From: Croceibacterium_A sp035626815
Lineage (GTDB): Bacteria; Pseudomonadota; Alphaproteobacteria; Sphingomonadales; Sphingomonadaceae
NCBI GenBank assembly: GCA_035626815.1
Contig: DASPMY010000008.1
Coordinates: 1-64,000, forward strand
Direction: 5' to 3'
Length of the DNA: 64,000 nt
Under the pieces are notes generated by a model that was not told the DNA's origin, searched no databases, and worked only from the letters and a program-made list of their open reading frames with translations. Shown one piece after another: positions 16,805 to 25,960 of the stretch. A program made the translations under genes and the position numbers. Positions within the stretch are counted from its first letter, which is position 1; each line of letters starts with the position of its first letter.

Positions 16805-17554
16805 TCAGGCGGCGCGCGCCGGCTCGCCCGTCCGCAGCAGGAGATAGGCCGGATCGAACTCGGCGACCTCGACGACGGGGCCCCAATCCTCGATCCGCAC
16901 CGTCCGCGCGCGGAACGTGACGCCGTAGGGCGCGAGCGTCTTGAGCGTCCGGTTGAGGTGGACCGCGGTAAGCCCGGTCGCATCGGCCAGCTGGGCCTGG
17001 GTTGCGGGCAGGTTGTAGCGCGTCTTCGAGCCGAGCCCCGCCTGCTCCATCCGCGAGCCCATCTCGCACAGCAGGTGCGCCAGCCGCGGCGCCGCCTGCC
17101 TCCGCCCGAGATTGCCGACCCACTTGGCGAGGATAGAGGCATCGGCGGTGGTATCGCGCCAGAACGCCATGGCGATCCGCGAATGGTCCTGCGCCAACTG
17201 GGCCAGATCGGCGTGCGGCACAAACAGCACGGTGGTGGTGGTCAGCGCCTCCAGCCCCCAGCCCGGCGTCGACACCGCGACCGAATGGAGATCGCACATG
17301 TCGCCCGGCAGGTAGAAGCTGACGATCTGCCGCTTGCCGTCGCGCATCTGGTCGAATCGCGCGACCAGCCCCTTGACCACGAGGCAGGCGTGCGCGGTCG
17401 CCGTGCCGGGCGAAACGATGTCCTGACGCGGTTCGACCTGCGCCGGCCGGTTGCGAAGGCCGAGGATGGCCTCCTGCTCTTGGCGGCCGAGCGGCGAGCG
17501 CCGCAGCAGGCGGTTGAGGAAGAGCTGCAAGGGAGTGGGAGTCGAGAGCGGCAT
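16805..17554 (-). CDS. Crp/Fnr family transcriptional regulator
   Basis: A 249-residue regulator with an N-terminal cyclic-nucleotide-binding-like beta roll (residues about 25-150; KRQIVSFYLPGDMCDLHS) and a C-terminal winged helix whose recognition region is PATQAQLADATGLTAVHLNRTLKTL. The FNR iron-sulfur cysteines are absent and no canonical cAMP-binding arginine/serine pair was seen, so the ligand is unknown. Similar proteins are common in Sphingomonadales in several copies. It is divergent from the large gene starting near 17.8 kb, with 236 bp between start codons, so control of that gene is possible. Confidence 0.88.
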   Translation of the reverse strand: MPLSTPTPLQLFLNRLLRRSPLGRQEQEAILGLRNRPAQVEPRQDIVSPGTATAHACLVVKGLVARFDQMRDGKRQIVSFYLPGDMCDLHSVAVSTPGWGLEALTTTTVLFVPHADLAQLAQDHSRIAMAFWRDTTADASILAKWVGNLGRRQAAPRLAHLLCEMGSRMEQAGLGSKTRYNLPATQAQLADATGLTAVHLNRTLKTLAPYGVTFRARTVRIEDWGPVVEVAEFDPAYLLLRTGEPARAA

Positions 17555-17790
17555 ACGGGCATCCCTGTCGGCGAGCGGGAGCGCATATCATCTCTCAGCC
17601 ACCGAAGCCCGAAGCGTTGATCGGTGATAACGACGGTATGATCCAAATCAGGAAAGGTTCCCGCGCCCGCGGAAAGAGCAAACTAGCGTGCTGATTTTCC
17701 TCGATTAGCCGGGTGGCACTCAGATAAGTTTATACGGGAACCCCGGCGCCGGAGCGCGTGTTCGAGCAGCAGCCTTCCGGGAGAAACCGC

Positions 17791-20019
17791 TTGCCCCCAA
17801 CCGCCACTCTCGCCCCGCAGAACAAGATCAGCCCCGAAGTGCTGTCGCTCCGCGAGGAGCTGAGCGCCGGGATGAAGCACAAGGCCGGTTTCGCGCTGGG
17901 CGACCTGGAAGTCGAAGTCTGCGAGGGCCGCGAGTCGGTCTGGTGCCTGATCCGCCGCGAAGGCCGCGGCGGATTGGCGCTGCGCACCGCTCACATCGGC
18001 GGCGCGGCCTACTCGTGCCGCCGCGTCAAGGCCGGCCCGGACGAAGTCCTGCGGCTCGAGGTGAAGAGCGCGCTCGGTCGCCACCAGGTCTGCCTGACCA
18101 CGAGCGGTGCCGGCCTTCACCGGCTGCGCGCAGTGGTGCGGTTCACGCCCGCCGCCGACATGAGACTGCCGTACCTCCCGCGCGATCTCTACCCGCTCGA
18201 CGCCCACGACGATCCGACGCGCGCCGAGGGCAAGATCGAGGCGGCGCAACGCGGCCCGAGCAGCGGCCTGGTCTATTTCCGGCTCGACCAGCCGGCGTTC
18301 GGCAGCACGCTGTATTTCCAGAACTTCACCGCCCTCAATCCCTATTTCATCGCGACCGGGACCACGCCCGACGGCGTCGTCGGCGGCGACTGGCCCGAGC
18401 TCGGCTACAAGGCCCCGACGCCCGAGACCCAGGAAGTCGAGCAGCCGGGCGCGCTGCGCGGCGGCGAGGAGATCGTGCTGTCCGACGCGATCGTCGTGCT
18501 GCGCGACTGGGCGGCCGACAACGAGCGCGAGATGGCGCGCCAGTTCCTGCAGATGCTCGGCGTCGCCTACCAGACGCTCGAGTTGCCCGAAGCGGAATAC
18601 CGCGACTGGGTCGATCGCGCCGAGCGCACGCTGCGCGACCTGAAGAGCGCGCCGCAAGCGCGGCGCGAGCATTATGGCAATCTCTACATCATGCCTTATC
18701 CCGAGGGCGAGTACCCCGACGTGATGGTGCAGCTGTCGGTGCTCCAGGCGGTCCACGAATGGGGCCAGTGGAAGGGCAAGCCGCTCGCGCTCGAAGACCA
18801 GCTGAGGAAGGGCCTGGGCAAGTTCTACGATCCCAGGGTCAAGACCCTGCGCCGCTACCTGCCGAACGTCGGCGAGGAGCAGGGCAAGGACCCGGACGCG
18901 GTCGATTCATGGTACCTCTACCACCCGATGCTCAACCTCGGCCGGCTCGCGCTCGAAGGCGACGAGCTGGCCAGGGAGCTGCTGCTCAAGTCGATCGACT
19001 ACGGCATCGAGGCCGCGCATCACTTCAAGTACGCCTGGCCGATCATGTACAAGATCGAGGATTTCTCGATCATCACCAAGGCACGCGGCGACGAGGAGTT
19101 CGGCCAGACCGACGTCGGCGGGATCTACGCCTACGTGATGCTGCAATGCTTCGAGCTGACCGGCGAGGACCGCTTCGTGCAGGAAGCGAAAGCCGCGCTC
19201 GACCTCGCCAAGGACTTGCGCTTCGACTTGCTCTATCAGGCCAACCTGACCGTATGGGGCGCGGTCGCCTGCCTCCGGCTGTGGCGGATCACCGACGACA
19301 AGCAGTACCTCGCGCAAAGCTACGCCTACCTCGCCGGGTTCTTCCACAACGCGATCATCTGGCAGTCCGAGATCGGCCACGCGCGCCACTACAACACCTT
19401 CATGGCGGTCACCTGCCTGCACGATTCGCAGTACATGGCGATGTACGAATGCTTCGAGAGCTTCGCCGGGTTCGAGGAGTACCTCGAGCAGGCCGGGCCC
19501 GAGCTCGAGCCCGCCGTGCGGATGCTGATCGGGGAATACTGCAAGTACGTGCTCGACCGCGCGTGGTTCTACTATCCCGACGCCTTGCCCCGGGAGGCGA
19601 TCCACGTCGGCGACCACCAGAGCGGGGTCGTCTGTCCCGAGCTCTCGTTCCCGCTCGAGGACCTCTATCCCGACGGGCAGGCGGCCGGCCAGGTCGGCCA
19701 GGAAATCTACGGCTGCGGCGCGGCGTTCGTGTTCGCCTCGCGCTCGCACCACCCGGTCGAGGGCGCGCCGTTCCTGCTCTACTGCAACCAGTTCATCCGC
19801 GCGCACGAGCGTACCGGCGACAAGGCGCTGAGCATCCTGCTCGACGGCGGCGAGACGTGCGAGGCCGAAGTCTCGCTGGTGCGGCTCAAGCGCCGCAAGC
19901 TGCCCAGGGCCTCGCTGATCACCGCCGGCGGCGACCAGATCCGCCCGCGCCGCACGACCGGCGACTGCGTGGCGTTCCGCGTGCCCGCCAACGGCCGGGT
20001 GATCCTCACCTGGGAGTGA
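17791..20019 (+). CDS. Large protein with an (alpha/alpha)6-barrel-like domain, function unknown
   Basis: About 742 residues with no signal peptide. I do not recognise a named family. The first 250 residues are beta-rich. From about residue 330 the sequence has the helical pattern of six-hairpin glycosidase-type barrels: repeated helix pairs, many aromatic residues (WGQWKGKPLALEDQLRKG, YLYHPMLNLGRLALEGDELA, HARHYNTFMAVTCLHDSQYM), and conserved acidic residues that could be catalytic. Carbohydrate turnover is a guess from the fold pattern. The TTG at 17791 is preferred because GGGAGAAA lies seven bases before it; a GTG at 17758 is the alternative. The stop codon abuts that of convergent engB. 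Confidence 0.7.
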   Translation: MPPTATLAPQNKISPEVLSLREELSAGMKHKAGFALGDLEVEVCEGRESVWCLIRREGRGGLALRTAHIGGAAYSCRRVKAGPDEVLRLEVKSALGRHQVCLTTSGAGLHRLRAVVRFTPAADMRLPYLPRDLYPLDAHDDPTRAEGKIEAAQRGPSSGLVYFRLDQPAFGSTLYFQNFTALNPYFIATGTTPDGVVGGDWPELGYKAPTPETQEVEQPGALRGGEEIVLSDAIVVLRDWAADNEREMARQFLQMLGVAYQTLELPEAEYRDWVDRAERTLRDLKSAPQARREHYGNLYIMPYPEGEYPDVMVQLSVLQAVHEWGQWKGKPLALEDQLRKGLGKFYDPRVKTLRRYLPNVGEEQGKDPDAVDSWYLYHPMLNLGRLALEGDELARELLLKSIDYGIEAAHHFKYAWPIMYKIEDFSIITKARGDEEFGQTDVGGIYAYVMLQCFELTGEDRFVQEAKAALDLAKDLRFDLLYQANLTVWGAVACLRLWRITDDKQYLAQSYAYLAGFFHNAIIWQSEIGHARHYNTFMAVTCLHDSQYMAMYECFESFAGFEEYLEQAGPELEPAVRMLIGEYCKYVLDRAWFYYPDALPREAIHVGDHQSGVVCPELSFPLEDLYPDGQAAGQVGQEIYGCGAAFVFASRSHHPVEGAPFLLYCNQFIRAHERTGDKALSILLDGGETCEAEVSLVRLKRRKLPRASLITAGGDQIRPRRTTGDCVAFRVPANGRVILTWE

Positions 20020-20658
20020 TCAGCCGAGCGCGTCCTCGATCACCGCGGCGCGCAGCTCGGCCACGCCCATGCCCTTCTCGGCACTGGTGACGTGGATCGC
20101 CGGGTAGGCGGCGACGTGCTTCTTCGCCTGGGCCTCGACTATCGCCAGCGTCGCCGCCAGCTCGCTCGCCTTGACCTTGTCGGCCTTGGTCAGCACCAGG
20201 CGATAGCCGACTGCGGCCTCGTCGAGCATCCTCATCATCTCCTCGTCGGGCGGCTTGATGCCGTGGCGCGCATCGATCAGCACCAGCGTCCGCTTGAGCA
20301 CCTGCCGCCCGCGGAGGAAGTCGCGCACCAGCCGGCGCCAGCGCTCGACCACCTTGACCGGCGCCTTGGCGAAGCCATAGCCGGGCATGTCGACCAGCCG
20401 GAACCGGGTCGGCGCGCCGACCTCGAAGAAATTCAGCTCCTGCGTGCGCCCCGGGGTGACCGAAGCGCGGGCCAGCGCCTTGCGCCCGGTGACCGCGTTG
20501 ATCAGCGAGCTCTTGCCGACGTTCGAGCGCCCGGCGAACGCCACCTCGGGGAAATCGGCGCCGGGCAGGAAGTCGAGCGACGGCGCCGAGAGCAGGAACT
20601 CGACCCGGCCGGAAAACAGCCGGCGGGCCTGCTCGATGAGATCGGGTTCGGCGGTCAC
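20020..20658 (-). CDS. engB: Ribosome biogenesis GTPase YsxC/EngB
   Basis: An essential circularly non-permuted small GTPase needed for maturation of the 50S subunit. The 212-residue protein has G1 GRSNVGKSS (residues 43-51), the switch I threonine in TPGRTQELNFF, G3 DMPGYGFAK, G4 TKADK and G5 TSAEKG. It starts with GTG. It lies downstream of yidC on the same strand, separated by a family A repeat; the rpmH-rnpA-yidD-yidC-engB order is standard in this order of bacteria. Confidence 0.96.
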   Translation of the reverse strand: MTAEPDLIEQARRLFSGRVEFLLSAPSLDFLPGADFPEVAFAGRSNVGKSSLINAVTGRKALARASVTPGRTQELNFFEVGAPTRFRLVDMPGYGFAKAPVKVVERWRRLVRDFLRGRQVLKRTLVLIDARHGIKPPDEEMMRMLDEAAVGYRLVLTKADKVKASELAATLAIVEAQAKKHVAAYPAIHVTSAEKGMGVAELRAAVIEDALG

Positions 20659-20664
20659 CTAGCT

Positions 20665-20795
20665 CCTCCCCGGCACGGGGAGGGGGACCGCGACGCGCAG
20701 CGGCGGGGGTGGAGGGGGCTCGCGGCAGGCGCTGCGCTCGGATGCGGGCCCCCTCCACCATCCTGCGGATGGTCCCCCTCCCCGTGCCGGGGAGG
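20665..20795. repeat. REP-like composite repeat, family A, third copy
   Basis: The outer arms CCTCCCCGGCACGGGGAGG and CCTCCCCGTGCCGGGGAGG frame inner arms GGTGGAGGGGGC and GCCCCCTCCACC. The complete unit is one long inverted repeat that could fold into a cruciform or RNA hairpin. It sits between yidC and engB, and so could weaken read-through from yidC into engB. Confidence 0.78.
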
Positions 20796-20798
20796 AAT

Positions 20799-22559
20799 TC
20801 ATCGCTTGTCCCGCTCGGCCGCGCGGGCCTTGTCGGCGGCGTCCTTCTCGGCCTGGGCCTTCAACTGCGGATGCTTCGAGTAGAGGTACTTCTGCTGCCC
20901 GAGGGTGAGGATGTTCGAGGTGATCCAGTACAGCAGCAGCCCGGCGGCGAACGGCGCCATGACGAACATCAGCACCCACGGCATGATCATGAACATCTGC
21001 TGCTGGATCGGGTCCATCACCGCCGGATTGAGCTTGAACTGCAGCCACATGGTGACGCCGAGCAGCACCGCGAGCACGCCGATGGCGAGGAAGCTCGGCG
21101 GGGTGAACGGCAGCAGGCCGAACAAGTTGAGGATCGTCGCCGGGTCCTGCGCCGAGAGGTCCTTGAGCCACAGCACGAACGGCTTGTGGCGCATCTCGAT
21201 CGCCACCAGCAGCGTCTTGTAGAGCGCGAAGAAGATCGGGATCTGCAGGAAGATCGGCAGGCAGCCGGCGAGCGGATTGACCTTCTCGTCCTTGTAGAGC
21301 TTGGCCATTTCCTGCTGCAGGCGCGGCTTGTCGTCCTTGTAGCGTTCCTGCAGCGCCTTCATCTTCGGCTGCACCGCGCGCATCTGCGCCATCGAAGCGA
21401 ACTGCTTCTGCGCGATCGGGAACATCAGCCCGCGCACGATCACCGTCAGCAGGATGATCGCCACGCCGAAGTTGTTGGTCAGCGCGAACAGCTGCTTCAG
21501 CAGCCAGAAGATCGGGTACATGAACCAGCGGAACCAGCCCCAGTCGATCGCCAGCCCGAAGTTGGTCACCCCGCCGTCCTCGTAGTGGTCGAGGACCGTG
21601 CTCTCCTTGGCTCCGGCGAACAGCCGCGTCGTCTGGCTGACCTGGCGGCCGGCGGGGACCGTGACCGGATCGTAGAGCAGATCGGCGCGGTAGGCCTCGC
21701 CGCCGAGCGCGCGGAAGCCGCCTTCGGCGCGCGCGCCGTCCTGCGGGATCAGCGCCGAGAGCCAGTAGATGTCGGTGTAGCCGATCCACCCGGTCGCGCC
21801 GACGGGCGACACCGCGCCGTCCTCGTCGACATCGTCGTAGTCCCAGTCGAAGTCGACCTCGCCGCCGAACAGCCCGATCGGCCCGGCGTGGACGCTGTAG
21901 CTGTCGGTGCTGGCGGTGCGGCTGGTGCGGTTGAGGAATGCGTAAGGGCGCACGGCGACGGCGCCGTCGCCGGTGTTGGCGACGGTCTGCTCGACGGTGA
22001 TCATGTAGAACTCGTCGATGGTGAAGCGCAGCGTGAAGCGCTGGCCCTGGCCGTTGTCCCAGCTCAGCGTCACCGGCTTGCCGGGAGCGAGCGGACCGCC
22101 CTCGGCGCGCCACACGGTGCTCGCGTCGGGCAGCTTGACCCCCTCGCCGATCCAGCCGAACTGGGCGAACTGCTGCGCCGGGGTTCCTGCCGGCGAGAAC
22201 AGCCGCACCGGCCCGGAATCCTTGTCGACCGTCTGGCGATGGGTCTTGAGCACCACGTCGTCGACGCGCGCGCCGACCGGGTTGATCGAGCCGGCGACTT
22301 CGGGCGCGTCGATGGCGATGCGCTCGCGCGAGGCGAGCTGGGTCCTCAGGTCGCGGACTTCCTCGGCCTGCTCGAGCGGATCGGTCAGGCCGCCTTCGCG
22401 GGTGTGCGCTGCGGCGCGCTGGCTCGGCGTGTCGGCCTGCGTCGTCGCCTGCTCGCTCGGCGCGGCCTCGGGGTAGAGCCGGCTCATGACGAGGTCGAAG
22501 CCGAGCAGCAGCGCCAGGCACAGCACGACAGCGAGGATGAGGTTGCGCTGGTTGTCCAA
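20799..22559 (-). CDS. yidC: Membrane protein insertase YidC
   Basis: YidC inserts and folds inner-membrane proteins, alone or with SecYEG. The 586-residue product has the first transmembrane segment (NLILAVVLCLALLLGFDLVM), a large periplasmic beta-sandwich domain typical of Gram-negative YidC, and the five-helix core. The core contains the hydrophilic-groove arginine region PIAQKQFASMAQMRA and the PIFLQIPIFFALYK hairpin. The C-terminal tail is charged. Translation appears to start at TTG (22557-22559), preceded by AGGA. It belongs to the rpmH-rnpA-yidD-yidC unit. Confidence 0.97.
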   Translation of the reverse strand: MDNQRNLILAVVLCLALLLGFDLVMSRLYPEAAPSEQATTQADTPSQRAAAHTREGGLTDPLEQAEEVRDLRTQLASRERIAIDAPEVAGSINPVGARVDDVVLKTHRQTVDKDSGPVRLFSPAGTPAQQFAQFGWIGEGVKLPDASTVWRAEGGPLAPGKPVTLSWDNGQGQRFTLRFTIDEFYMITVEQTVANTGDGAVAVRPYAFLNRTSRTASTDSYSVHAGPIGLFGGEVDFDWDYDDVDEDGAVSPVGATGWIGYTDIYWLSALIPQDGARAEGGFRALGGEAYRADLLYDPVTVPAGRQVSQTTRLFAGAKESTVLDHYEDGGVTNFGLAIDWGWFRWFMYPIFWLLKQLFALTNNFGVAIILLTVIVRGLMFPIAQKQFASMAQMRAVQPKMKALQERYKDDKPRLQQEMAKLYKDEKVNPLAGCLPIFLQIPIFFALYKTLLVAIEMRHKPFVLWLKDLSAQDPATILNLFGLLPFTPPSFLAIGVLAVLLGVTMWLQFKLNPAVMDPIQQQMFMIMPWVLMFVMAPFAAGLLLYWITSNILTLGQQKYLYSKHPQLKAQAEKDAADKARAAERDKR

Positions 22560-22594
22560 GTTGCGATCCTAAGTGAGATGGCCGTGCCGAACCG

Positions 22595-22804
22595 TCAAGG
22601 CACCGGGTCGTGCCCGTGTCCCCCCCATGGGTGGCAGCGCATTAGCCGCCTCAACGCCATCCATCCACCCTTGATCGCCCCGTGCCTGTCGAGCGCCTCG
22701 ATCGCGTACTGGCTGCACGAAGGCTGGTAGCGGCACGATGGCGGCAGCACCCGCGACGGCCCGAGCTGCCACCCGCGCGCGATCAGGATGAGGAGTTGCT
22801 TCAC
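22595..22804 (-). CDS. yidD: Membrane protein insertion efficiency factor YidD
   Basis: A 69-residue protein of the YidD family. It has an amphipathic N-terminus (LLILIARGWQLG) and the conserved cysteine-containing motifs CRYQPSCSQYAIEAL and RCHPWGGHG. YidD assists membrane-protein insertion together with YidC. The GTG start overlaps the rnpA stop (GTGA), so it is translationally coupled to rnpA, and yidC follows 35 bp later. Confidence 0.95.
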   Translation of the reverse strand: MKQLLILIARGWQLGPSRVLPPSCRYQPSCSQYAIEALDRHGAIKGGWMALRRLMRCHPWGGHGHDPVP

Positions 22805-23172
22805 TTGCGCCGGCCGCCCCGGCTGCGCGGCGGGTCGCCCTTCCCCGCGGCAGCGCGGGCGAGCGCGGCGGCGAGCTCGTCGCGCAGCCGGGCGAAGTCG
22901 CGCTCGACGCCGCCCTCGCGGCCGATCAACACGTGGTCGTGGTCGGGCAGGCCCTCGCCCGGAAGCGCGGCGCGCAGCAACTCGCGGAACCGCCGCTTCA
23001 TGCGGTTGCGCACGACCGCGTTGCCGATCTTCTTCGTCACGGTGACGCCGTAGCGCTTGCCCAGCCCGCCGTTGGGGCTCGCCAGCAGCACGAAGCCCGG
23101 CCGCGCGACGCGCAGGCCCCGGTTGGCGGCCAGGAAATCGGCGCGTTTCCGGATGACGCTCAAGTCAGCCAT
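22801..23172 (-). CDS. rnpA: Ribonuclease P protein component
   Basis: The protein subunit of RNase P, which helps the RNA subunit bind and cleave pre-tRNA 5' leaders. The 123-residue basic protein shows the RNR motif in NAVVRNRMKRRFREL, plus the family GYGVTVTKKIGN-like strand before it. The C-terminal tail is rich in Arg, Gly and Lys and is longer than in E. coli. It lies between rpmH and yidD on the same strand, the usual arrangement. Confidence 0.95.
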   Translation of the reverse strand: MADLSVIRKRADFLAANRGLRVARPGFVLLASPNGGLGKRYGVTVTKKIGNAVVRNRMKRRFRELLRAALPGEGLPDHDHVLIGREGGVERDFARLRDELAAALARAAAGKGDPPRSRGGRRK

Positions 23173-23297
23173 GCGATGGATGTAGGCGATCGTTCGGTCC
23201 GCGACCAGCGGACCGCAAGCGCGAACGCGCCCGAGCTTATGCGAGGAAAGCCGAGCCGCCCGGATCGGCGGCGCCCGGCGCTCGATGGCGAATCAGG

Positions 23298-23432
23298 TTA
23301 CGCGCAGAGCTTCTTGCGGCCGCGCGCGCGGCGGGCGCGGAGCACCTTGCGGCCGCCCGGAGTCGCCTTGCGGGCGAAGAACCCGTGCCGGCGCGCGCGG
23401 ACGAGGTTGCTCGGCTGGAAAGTGCGCTTCAT
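23298..23432 (-). CDS. rpmH: 50S ribosomal protein bL34
   Basis: A 44-residue basic protein, MKRTFQPSNLVRARRHGF through RRARGRKKL, the canonical bL34 sequence. It opens the rpmH-rnpA-yidD-yidC group. The start at 23430-23432 is fixed by the family N-terminus. The 125 bp to rnpA contain no other recognisable feature. Confidence 0.98.
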   Translation of the reverse strand: MKRTFQPSNLVRARRHGFFARKATPGGRKVLRARRARGRKKLCA

Positions 23433-23454
23433 CGTATCGGTCCTGAACTCAACG

Positions 23455-23483
23455 AAAAGGGCCGCCCGCTCGCGGGGCGGCCT
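23455..23483 (-). terminator. Rho-independent terminator upstream of rpmH
   Basis: Read on the minus strand: GGCCGCCCC, loop GCGAG, CGGGCGGCC, then CTTTT. It lies just after the stop codon of the COG3904-like gene and before rpmH, so it should end transcription of the former. Confidence 0.7.
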
Positions 23484-23499
23484 CGGTCTGGGCGCGCGG

Positions 23500-24210
23500 T
23501 TAGTTGAGGGCGGGGCCCAAGTCAAGATAGGCGAGGCGCGGGGCGTCCGGCTCGCGATCGATCCAGCGGCGCATCTCCGCCCCGCTGAGCCAGCGCGCGT
23601 CCTCGAACGGCACGGCGTTGGTCATCGCATAGAACCTCGCGGCGTGGTCCCCGTCCATGCCCATCTCGCGGTAATAAGCCAGGTACTTGGCATGCGCCGG
23701 CGAATCCGGCGCGTAGTCGGCGGCCGACAGGCCGTCCTCGTCGAGCCAGGCATGGACCGCGAACTCGGCGCCGTCGGCGATGCTGACGCGGGTGCCGGCG
23801 AGGACCAGCTCGACCGCGCCCGAGCGCACCGAGCCGCCCGCTGGCACTTCGGCCGCCAGCCCGGCGGCGCGGATCAGCCGGCCGAGCTCGAGGTTGGCGC
23901 GGTCGTCATAGGTCCCGGGACACTCGACGAAGCGCAGCGTGGCGAGGTCCGGATGATCGCGCAGCATCGCCTGGAACGCGGCGGGCGAGCGTTCGTCGGT
24001 GACATCGACCAGCGCCGCCGTGCCGTCGTCGAGCACGCGGAACGGCCCGTAGGCGGCGATCGCCGCGCGCTCGGCTTGCGCCAACGCGGGGGAGACGAAG
24101 CGCGCCGCCGCCGGTTCGCTCCATTCCTCGAGCGTTTCGTGAACGCCGGTCTGCGCCGCGGCAGGTGCGGCGCAGACCAGCGCCAGGCAGGCGAGAACGA
24201 CGGCGCGCAT
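23500..24210 (-). CDS. Predicted periplasmic protein, COG3904-like
   Basis: A 236-residue exported protein. The N-terminus is a clear signal peptide (VVLACLALVCAAPAAAQ, cleavage likely after AAAQ). The mature part shows the pattern of the COG3904 group, which has a ClpP/crotonase-like fold: a GGSVRSGAVELVLAG segment in the position of the nucleophile turn, followed by HAWLDEDG. A peptidase role is suggested for the group but not shown. It is transcribed on its own, with a terminator before rpmH. Confidence 0.7.
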   Translation of the reverse strand: MRAVVLACLALVCAAPAAAQTGVHETLEEWSEPAAARFVSPALAQAERAAIAAYGPFRVLDDGTAALVDVTDERSPAAFQAMLRDHPDLATLRFVECPGTYDDRANLELGRLIRAAGLAAEVPAGGSVRSGAVELVLAGTRVSIADGAEFAVHAWLDEDGLSAADYAPDSPAHAKYLAYYREMGMDGDHAARFYAMTNAVPFEDARWLSGAEMRRWIDREPDAPRLAYLDLGPALN

Positions 24211-24344
24211 GGCCGCAAGGTGCGATCCGCGATCCTGCCCGCGCGTGAAGGAACGAGGTTTCCGGGGGATTCACCATGGTGGACCGATCCCCGCTCGACA
24301 TGCGCGCACGCGCCGCTATCACCCTGTCCGCTGGGGGGAATCTC

Positions 24345-25841
24345 GTGGTCGCACTCGTTTCGACGGTGGCCTATCTCGGGCTCGAGGCACGGTCCGTCGA
24401 AGTGCAGTGCCAGGTCGCCGCGGGTATGCCCCGCTTCGCCATCGTCGGGCTGCCCGACAAGGCGGTCGGCGAGAGCCGCGAGCGGGTCCAGGCGGCGCTC
24501 GCCGCCATGGGCCTGTCGCTGCCGCCCAAGCGGATCACCATCAACCTCTCGCCGGCCGACCTGCCCAAGGAAGGCAGCCATTACGACCTGCCGATCGCGC
24601 TCGCGCTGCTCGCGGCGATGGGCGTCACCGATGCCGAGCAGCTGGCTGACTGGATCGCCGTCGGCGAGCTGGCGCTCGACGGGCGCATCATCGCTTCTCC
24701 GGGCGTGCTGCTCGCCGCGCTCCACGCCAGCGGGGAGGACAAGGGGCTGATCTGCCCCGCCGCCCAGGGGTCCGAGGCGCGCTGGGCAAGCGGGGTGCCG
24801 GTGATCGCCGCGCCCGGCCTGGTCAGCCTGCTCAATCACCTGAAAGGCGTGCAGACGTTGCCCGAGCCGCCGCCGGGCGAAGTCGAGGAGCCGGGCAACG
24901 GGCCCGACCTCAGGCAGGTCAAGGGCCAGGAGACCGCCAAGCGCGCGCTCGAGATCGCCGCCGCGGGCGGGCACAACCTGCTGATGATCGGCCCGCCGGG
25001 CGCGGGCAAGAGCCTGCTGGCGAGCTGCCTGCCCGGGATCCTGCCCGAGCTCGCGCCGGCCGAGGCGCTCGAGGTCAGCATGGTCGCCTCGGTCGCCGGC
25101 ACGCTCGAGAGCGGGCGGATCAGCCGCACCCGGCCGTTCCGCGCGCCGCACCATTCGGCGTCGATGGCGGCGCTGACCGGCGGCGGCTTGCGCGTCCGTC
25201 CGGGCGAGGTCAGCCTGGCGCACCTCGGCGTCCTGTTCCTCGACGAGCTGCCCGAATTCCAGCGCGCGGTGCTCGATTCGTTGCGCCAGCCGCTCGAGAC
25301 CGGCAAGGTCGACGTGGCCCGGGCGAACGCCCACGTCACCTACCCCGCCCGGGTCCAGCTCGTCGCGGCGATGAACCCCTGCCGCTGCGGCCACCTCGGC
25401 GACCCAGCGCTGGCCTGCTCGCGCGCCCCGCGCTGCGCCGCCGATTACCAAAGCAAGGTTTCGGGCCCGCTGCTCGACCGCATCGACCTCCACGTCGACG
25501 TCGACCCGGTCAACGCGGCCGACCTGCACCGGCCGCCGCCGGCCGAAGGCTCGGCCGAGGTCGCCGCGCGGGTCGCCGAAGCCCGCGCGCGGCAGGCCGC
25601 CCGCGGCATCCGCTCGAACGCCGAGCTCGACGGCGAGGCGCTCGAAGCCCACGCCACGCCCGACGAGCCGGGCCGCAAGCTGCTGCTCCAGGCGGCCGAG
25701 GCGATGCGGCTGTCGGCGCGCGGCTACACCCGCATGCTGCGCGTCGCGCGCACCGTGGCCGACCTCGCGGGGACGGAGCCGGTCGGCCGCATCCACGTCG
25801 CCGAGGCGCTCAGCTACCGCCGGATGGCGCCGCGCGCCTAG
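24345..25841 (+). CDS. comM: YifB/ComM family AAA+ Mg-chelatase-like ATPase
   Basis: ComM is a hexameric helicase that drives branch migration during integration of DNA taken up by natural transformation. The 498-residue protein has the N-terminal LonC-like domain (FAIVGLPDKAVGESRERV), Walker A GPPGAGKS with Lys222, Walker B FLDELPEF, and a C-terminal Mg-chelatase domain with a four-cysteine insert (CRCGHLGDPALACSRAPRC). The GTG at 24345 follows a GGGGGGAA ribosome-binding site and gives the family N-terminus; the longer frame from 24276 adds unrelated residues. Its presence is consistent with, but does not prove, natural competence. Confidence 0.94.
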   Translation: MVALVSTVAYLGLEARSVEVQCQVAAGMPRFAIVGLPDKAVGESRERVQAALAAMGLSLPPKRITINLSPADLPKEGSHYDLPIALALLAAMGVTDAEQLADWIAVGELALDGRIIASPGVLLAALHASGEDKGLICPAAQGSEARWASGVPVIAAPGLVSLLNHLKGVQTLPEPPPGEVEEPGNGPDLRQVKGQETAKRALEIAAAGGHNLLMIGPPGAGKSLLASCLPGILPELAPAEALEVSMVASVAGTLESGRISRTRPFRAPHHSASMAALTGGGLRVRPGEVSLAHLGVLFLDELPEFQRAVLDSLRQPLETGKVDVARANAHVTYPARVQLVAAMNPCRCGHLGDPALACSRAPRCAADYQSKVSGPLLDRIDLHVDVDPVNAADLHRPPPAEGSAEVAARVAEARARQAARGIRSNAELDGEALEAHATPDEPGRKLLLQAAEAMRLSARGYTRMLRVARTVADLAGTEPVGRIHVAEALSYRRMAPRA

Positions 25842-25960
25842 CGGCGGCCAGGCTCCCGGAGCGGTTGCCCCGCCGTCCCGCGCATGCCAGCATCGTCCGA
25901 GGGGGCCGAATGTCCGACGGGAACCGATGAGCAGCGACACGCGGGCGATGTTGCGCGCCG

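Noticed and set aside
17617..17630. FNR-like box TTGATCGGTGATAA between the Crp/Fnr gene and the barrel gene
   Set aside because: The left half is perfect, but the right half (GATAA against ATCAA) matches only two of five bases, so the palindrome is not supported.
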